DNA of 24,684 nt from JBJXDT01 sp046153505 (GTDB taxonomy: Bacteria; Pseudomonadota; Gammaproteobacteria; Burkholderiales; Methylophilaceae). A program made the translations under genes and the position numbers. Position 1 is the first letter of the stretch. Every line of letters starts with the position of its first letter. The notes beneath the pieces were generated by a model. That model searched no databases. It was not told the origin of the DNA and worked only from the letters and a program-made list of their open reading frames with translations. Below are positions 23,746 through 24,684 of this stretch, one piece after another. The DNA lies in the NCBI GenBank assembly GCA_046153505.1, contig JBJXDT010000051.1, positions 1 through 24,684 on the forward strand, in the 5' to 3' direction.

Positions 23746-24661
23746 TTGATTTATCCATCTCTTCTACCTGTAAGCGTTGAAACAAAGCGATTGGTATTAA
23801 TAACAGTACCACCATAATGCACGCAGTTGCAGAGGCTATTGGCCAATCAGTATTGTTAAAAAAGTCATCCCACATTACGCGGCCAATCATGATGGAATCA
23901 GATCCACCAAGTAGCTCTGGAATGACATATTCACCAACCGCAGGGATAAACACGAGTAGGCTGCCTGCAATCACGCCTTTCATTGAAAGTGGCAACGTAA
24001 TATCTCTAAAAGCCTTCCAGGGTTTAGCTCCCAAGTCGTGCGCCGCCTCCAGCAATGTTAAATCCATTTTTACCATGTGCGCATATAGCGGCAAAATCAA
24101 ATAAGGTAAATAGGAGTAAACCATGCCAATATACATGCCCCAATTGTTATGATATAGCCTAAGTGGTTCTTCAATAGCGTTTACTGCAAGTAAAAAGTTA
24201 TTGAGTAAGCCGTTGTCTTTTAAAATGCCAATCCATGCATACACACGAATTAAATAAGACGTCCAAAAAGGCAACATCAAAGCCATAAGCAACACATTAC
24301 GCCACTTTTCGCAGCGAGCAATGTAGTAAGCTGTAGGGTAACCAATTAACAGACAAATCAAGGTGGTATTAAAAGCGACAATTATCGAATCAATATAAGC
24401 ATTGAGATACAAATTATCAAACAATACCGATTTGTAATGTTCAAAATTAATATGCAGCCTCCACTGACCGTTTTCATTGCTAATTAAATCAGTGTAAGGT
24501 GGAATTTGTATTGCTTGATCAGCAACACTAATCTTCATCACTGCAACAAATGGCAACATAAAAAACAGCAGCAAAAAACCGTATGGCAGGGCTATCGCCA
24601 ACGTTCTGCTAGAAGGTGTGAGTTTTTTTATTACATTTTTCAGCAAACTTAAATACATCAT
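23738..24661 (-). CDS. potH: Polyamine ABC transporter permease PotH, second copy
   Basis: Inner-membrane permease of 307 aa. About six membrane segments begin with IALPYGFLLLFFMLPFVAVMKI (23-44), and the EAA loop is EAAHDLGAKPWKAFRDITLPLS (205-226). After the first helix it keeps IPPYTDLI, close to E. coli PotH (IPPYTEL), unlike the other PotH here. Two adjacent ATGs (24659-24661 and 24656-24658) can start it; the frame stays open to the window edge, but the N-terminal length fits the family and a TAATG junction with the preceding gene supports this start. It forms a second transport unit with potI; the matching binding protein is either outside the window or one of the two PotF proteins here. 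Confidence 0.92.
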   Translation of the reverse strand: MMYLSLLKNVIKKLTPSSRTLAIALPYGFLLLFFMLPFVAVMKISVADQAIQIPPYTDLISNENGQWRLHINFEHYKSVLFDNLYLNAYIDSIIVAFNTTLICLLIGYPTAYYIARCEKWRNVLLMALMLPFWTSYLIRVYAWIGILKDNGLLNNFLLAVNAIEEPLRLYHNNWGMYIGMVYSYLPYLILPLYAHMVKMDLTLLEAAHDLGAKPWKAFRDITLPLSMKGVIAGSLLVFIPAVGEYVIPELLGGSDSIMIGRVMWDDFFNNTDWPIASATACIMVVLLLIPIALFQRLQVEEMDKSND

Positions 24662-24684
24662 TAATCCAGCACCACACAGCTTGC
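24661..24684 (-). CDS. Possible 3' end of a second potG (ATPase), cut by window edge
   Basis: On the minus strand a frame open to the window edge ends with ASCVVLD and a TAA that shares one base with the potH ATG (TAATG). Such start-stop junctions are typical within pot operons, where potG precedes potH, and a hydrophobic VVL-type ending is reminiscent of the ends of these ATPases. Only seven codons are visible, so the identity rests on gene order. Confidence 0.35.
   Translation of the reverse strand, partial: ASCVVLD

Overview
The window carries one dense polyamine-utilisation supercluster from a Gram-negative bacterium. Its proteins read most like those of Proteobacteria (the Puu/Gab proteins of enterics and the Spu/Bau proteins of pseudomonads). 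The moderately AT-rich coding sequence, with frequent TTA/TTG leucine codons, would fit a beta- or gammaproteobacterium, possibly a methylotrophic betaproteobacterium, but that placement is a low-confidence guess. There are no rRNA, tRNA, CRISPR or mobile-element signatures, and no gene-free stretch longer than about 170 bases.

Layout. At 1-1831 (+) are the 3' part of an agmatinase gene and a first PotF-type binding protein. At 1828-3333 (-) is a MocR-type regulator (GntR helix-turn-helix plus aminotransferase fold), convergent with and slightly overlapping potF and divergent from the main operon. At 3462-22909 (+) is an almost gapless run: alanine dehydrogenase, PuuD, PuuA, a SpuC-like putrescine aminotransferase, a second PotF (a lipoprotein), PotG, PotH, PotI, PuuC, PuuB, GabD, GabT, a beta-alanine:pyruvate aminotransferase, a small VOC-fold protein, a CoA-acylating malonate/methylmalonate-semialdehyde dehydrogenase and a second PuuA-like glutamine synthetase homologue. 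At 22906-24684 (-) is a second PotH/PotI permease pair, probably preceded by the tail of a second potG cut by the window edge.

How the genes fit together (inference from family functions). Agmatine is hydrolysed to putrescine inside the cell, and putrescine is also imported by PotFGHI. Putrescine can then enter two routes: direct transamination (SpuC) or gamma-glutamylation (PuuA-PuuB-PuuC-PuuD). Both converge on GABA, which GabT and GabD turn into succinate. A second branch (beta-alanine aminotransferase plus semialdehyde dehydrogenase) would take beta-alanine, the product expected from the diaminopropane part of spermidine, to acetyl-CoA. SpuC-type and beta-alanine aminotransferases usually use pyruvate and make alanine; alanine dehydrogenase, first gene of the run, would regenerate pyruvate and release ammonium. 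The locus therefore looks like a self-contained machine for turning di- and possibly triamines into ammonium, NADH, succinate and acetyl-CoA.

The most interesting points are the pyruvate/alanine recycling logic, the second PuuA homologue beside the beta-alanine branch, an orphan VOC-fold protein that appears to lack the usual metal ligands, two PotF paralogues with different anchoring and different pocket residues, a strong terminator-like hairpin between potF and potG, and candidate operators (tandem direct repeats and a 16-bp palindrome) around the MocR gene.
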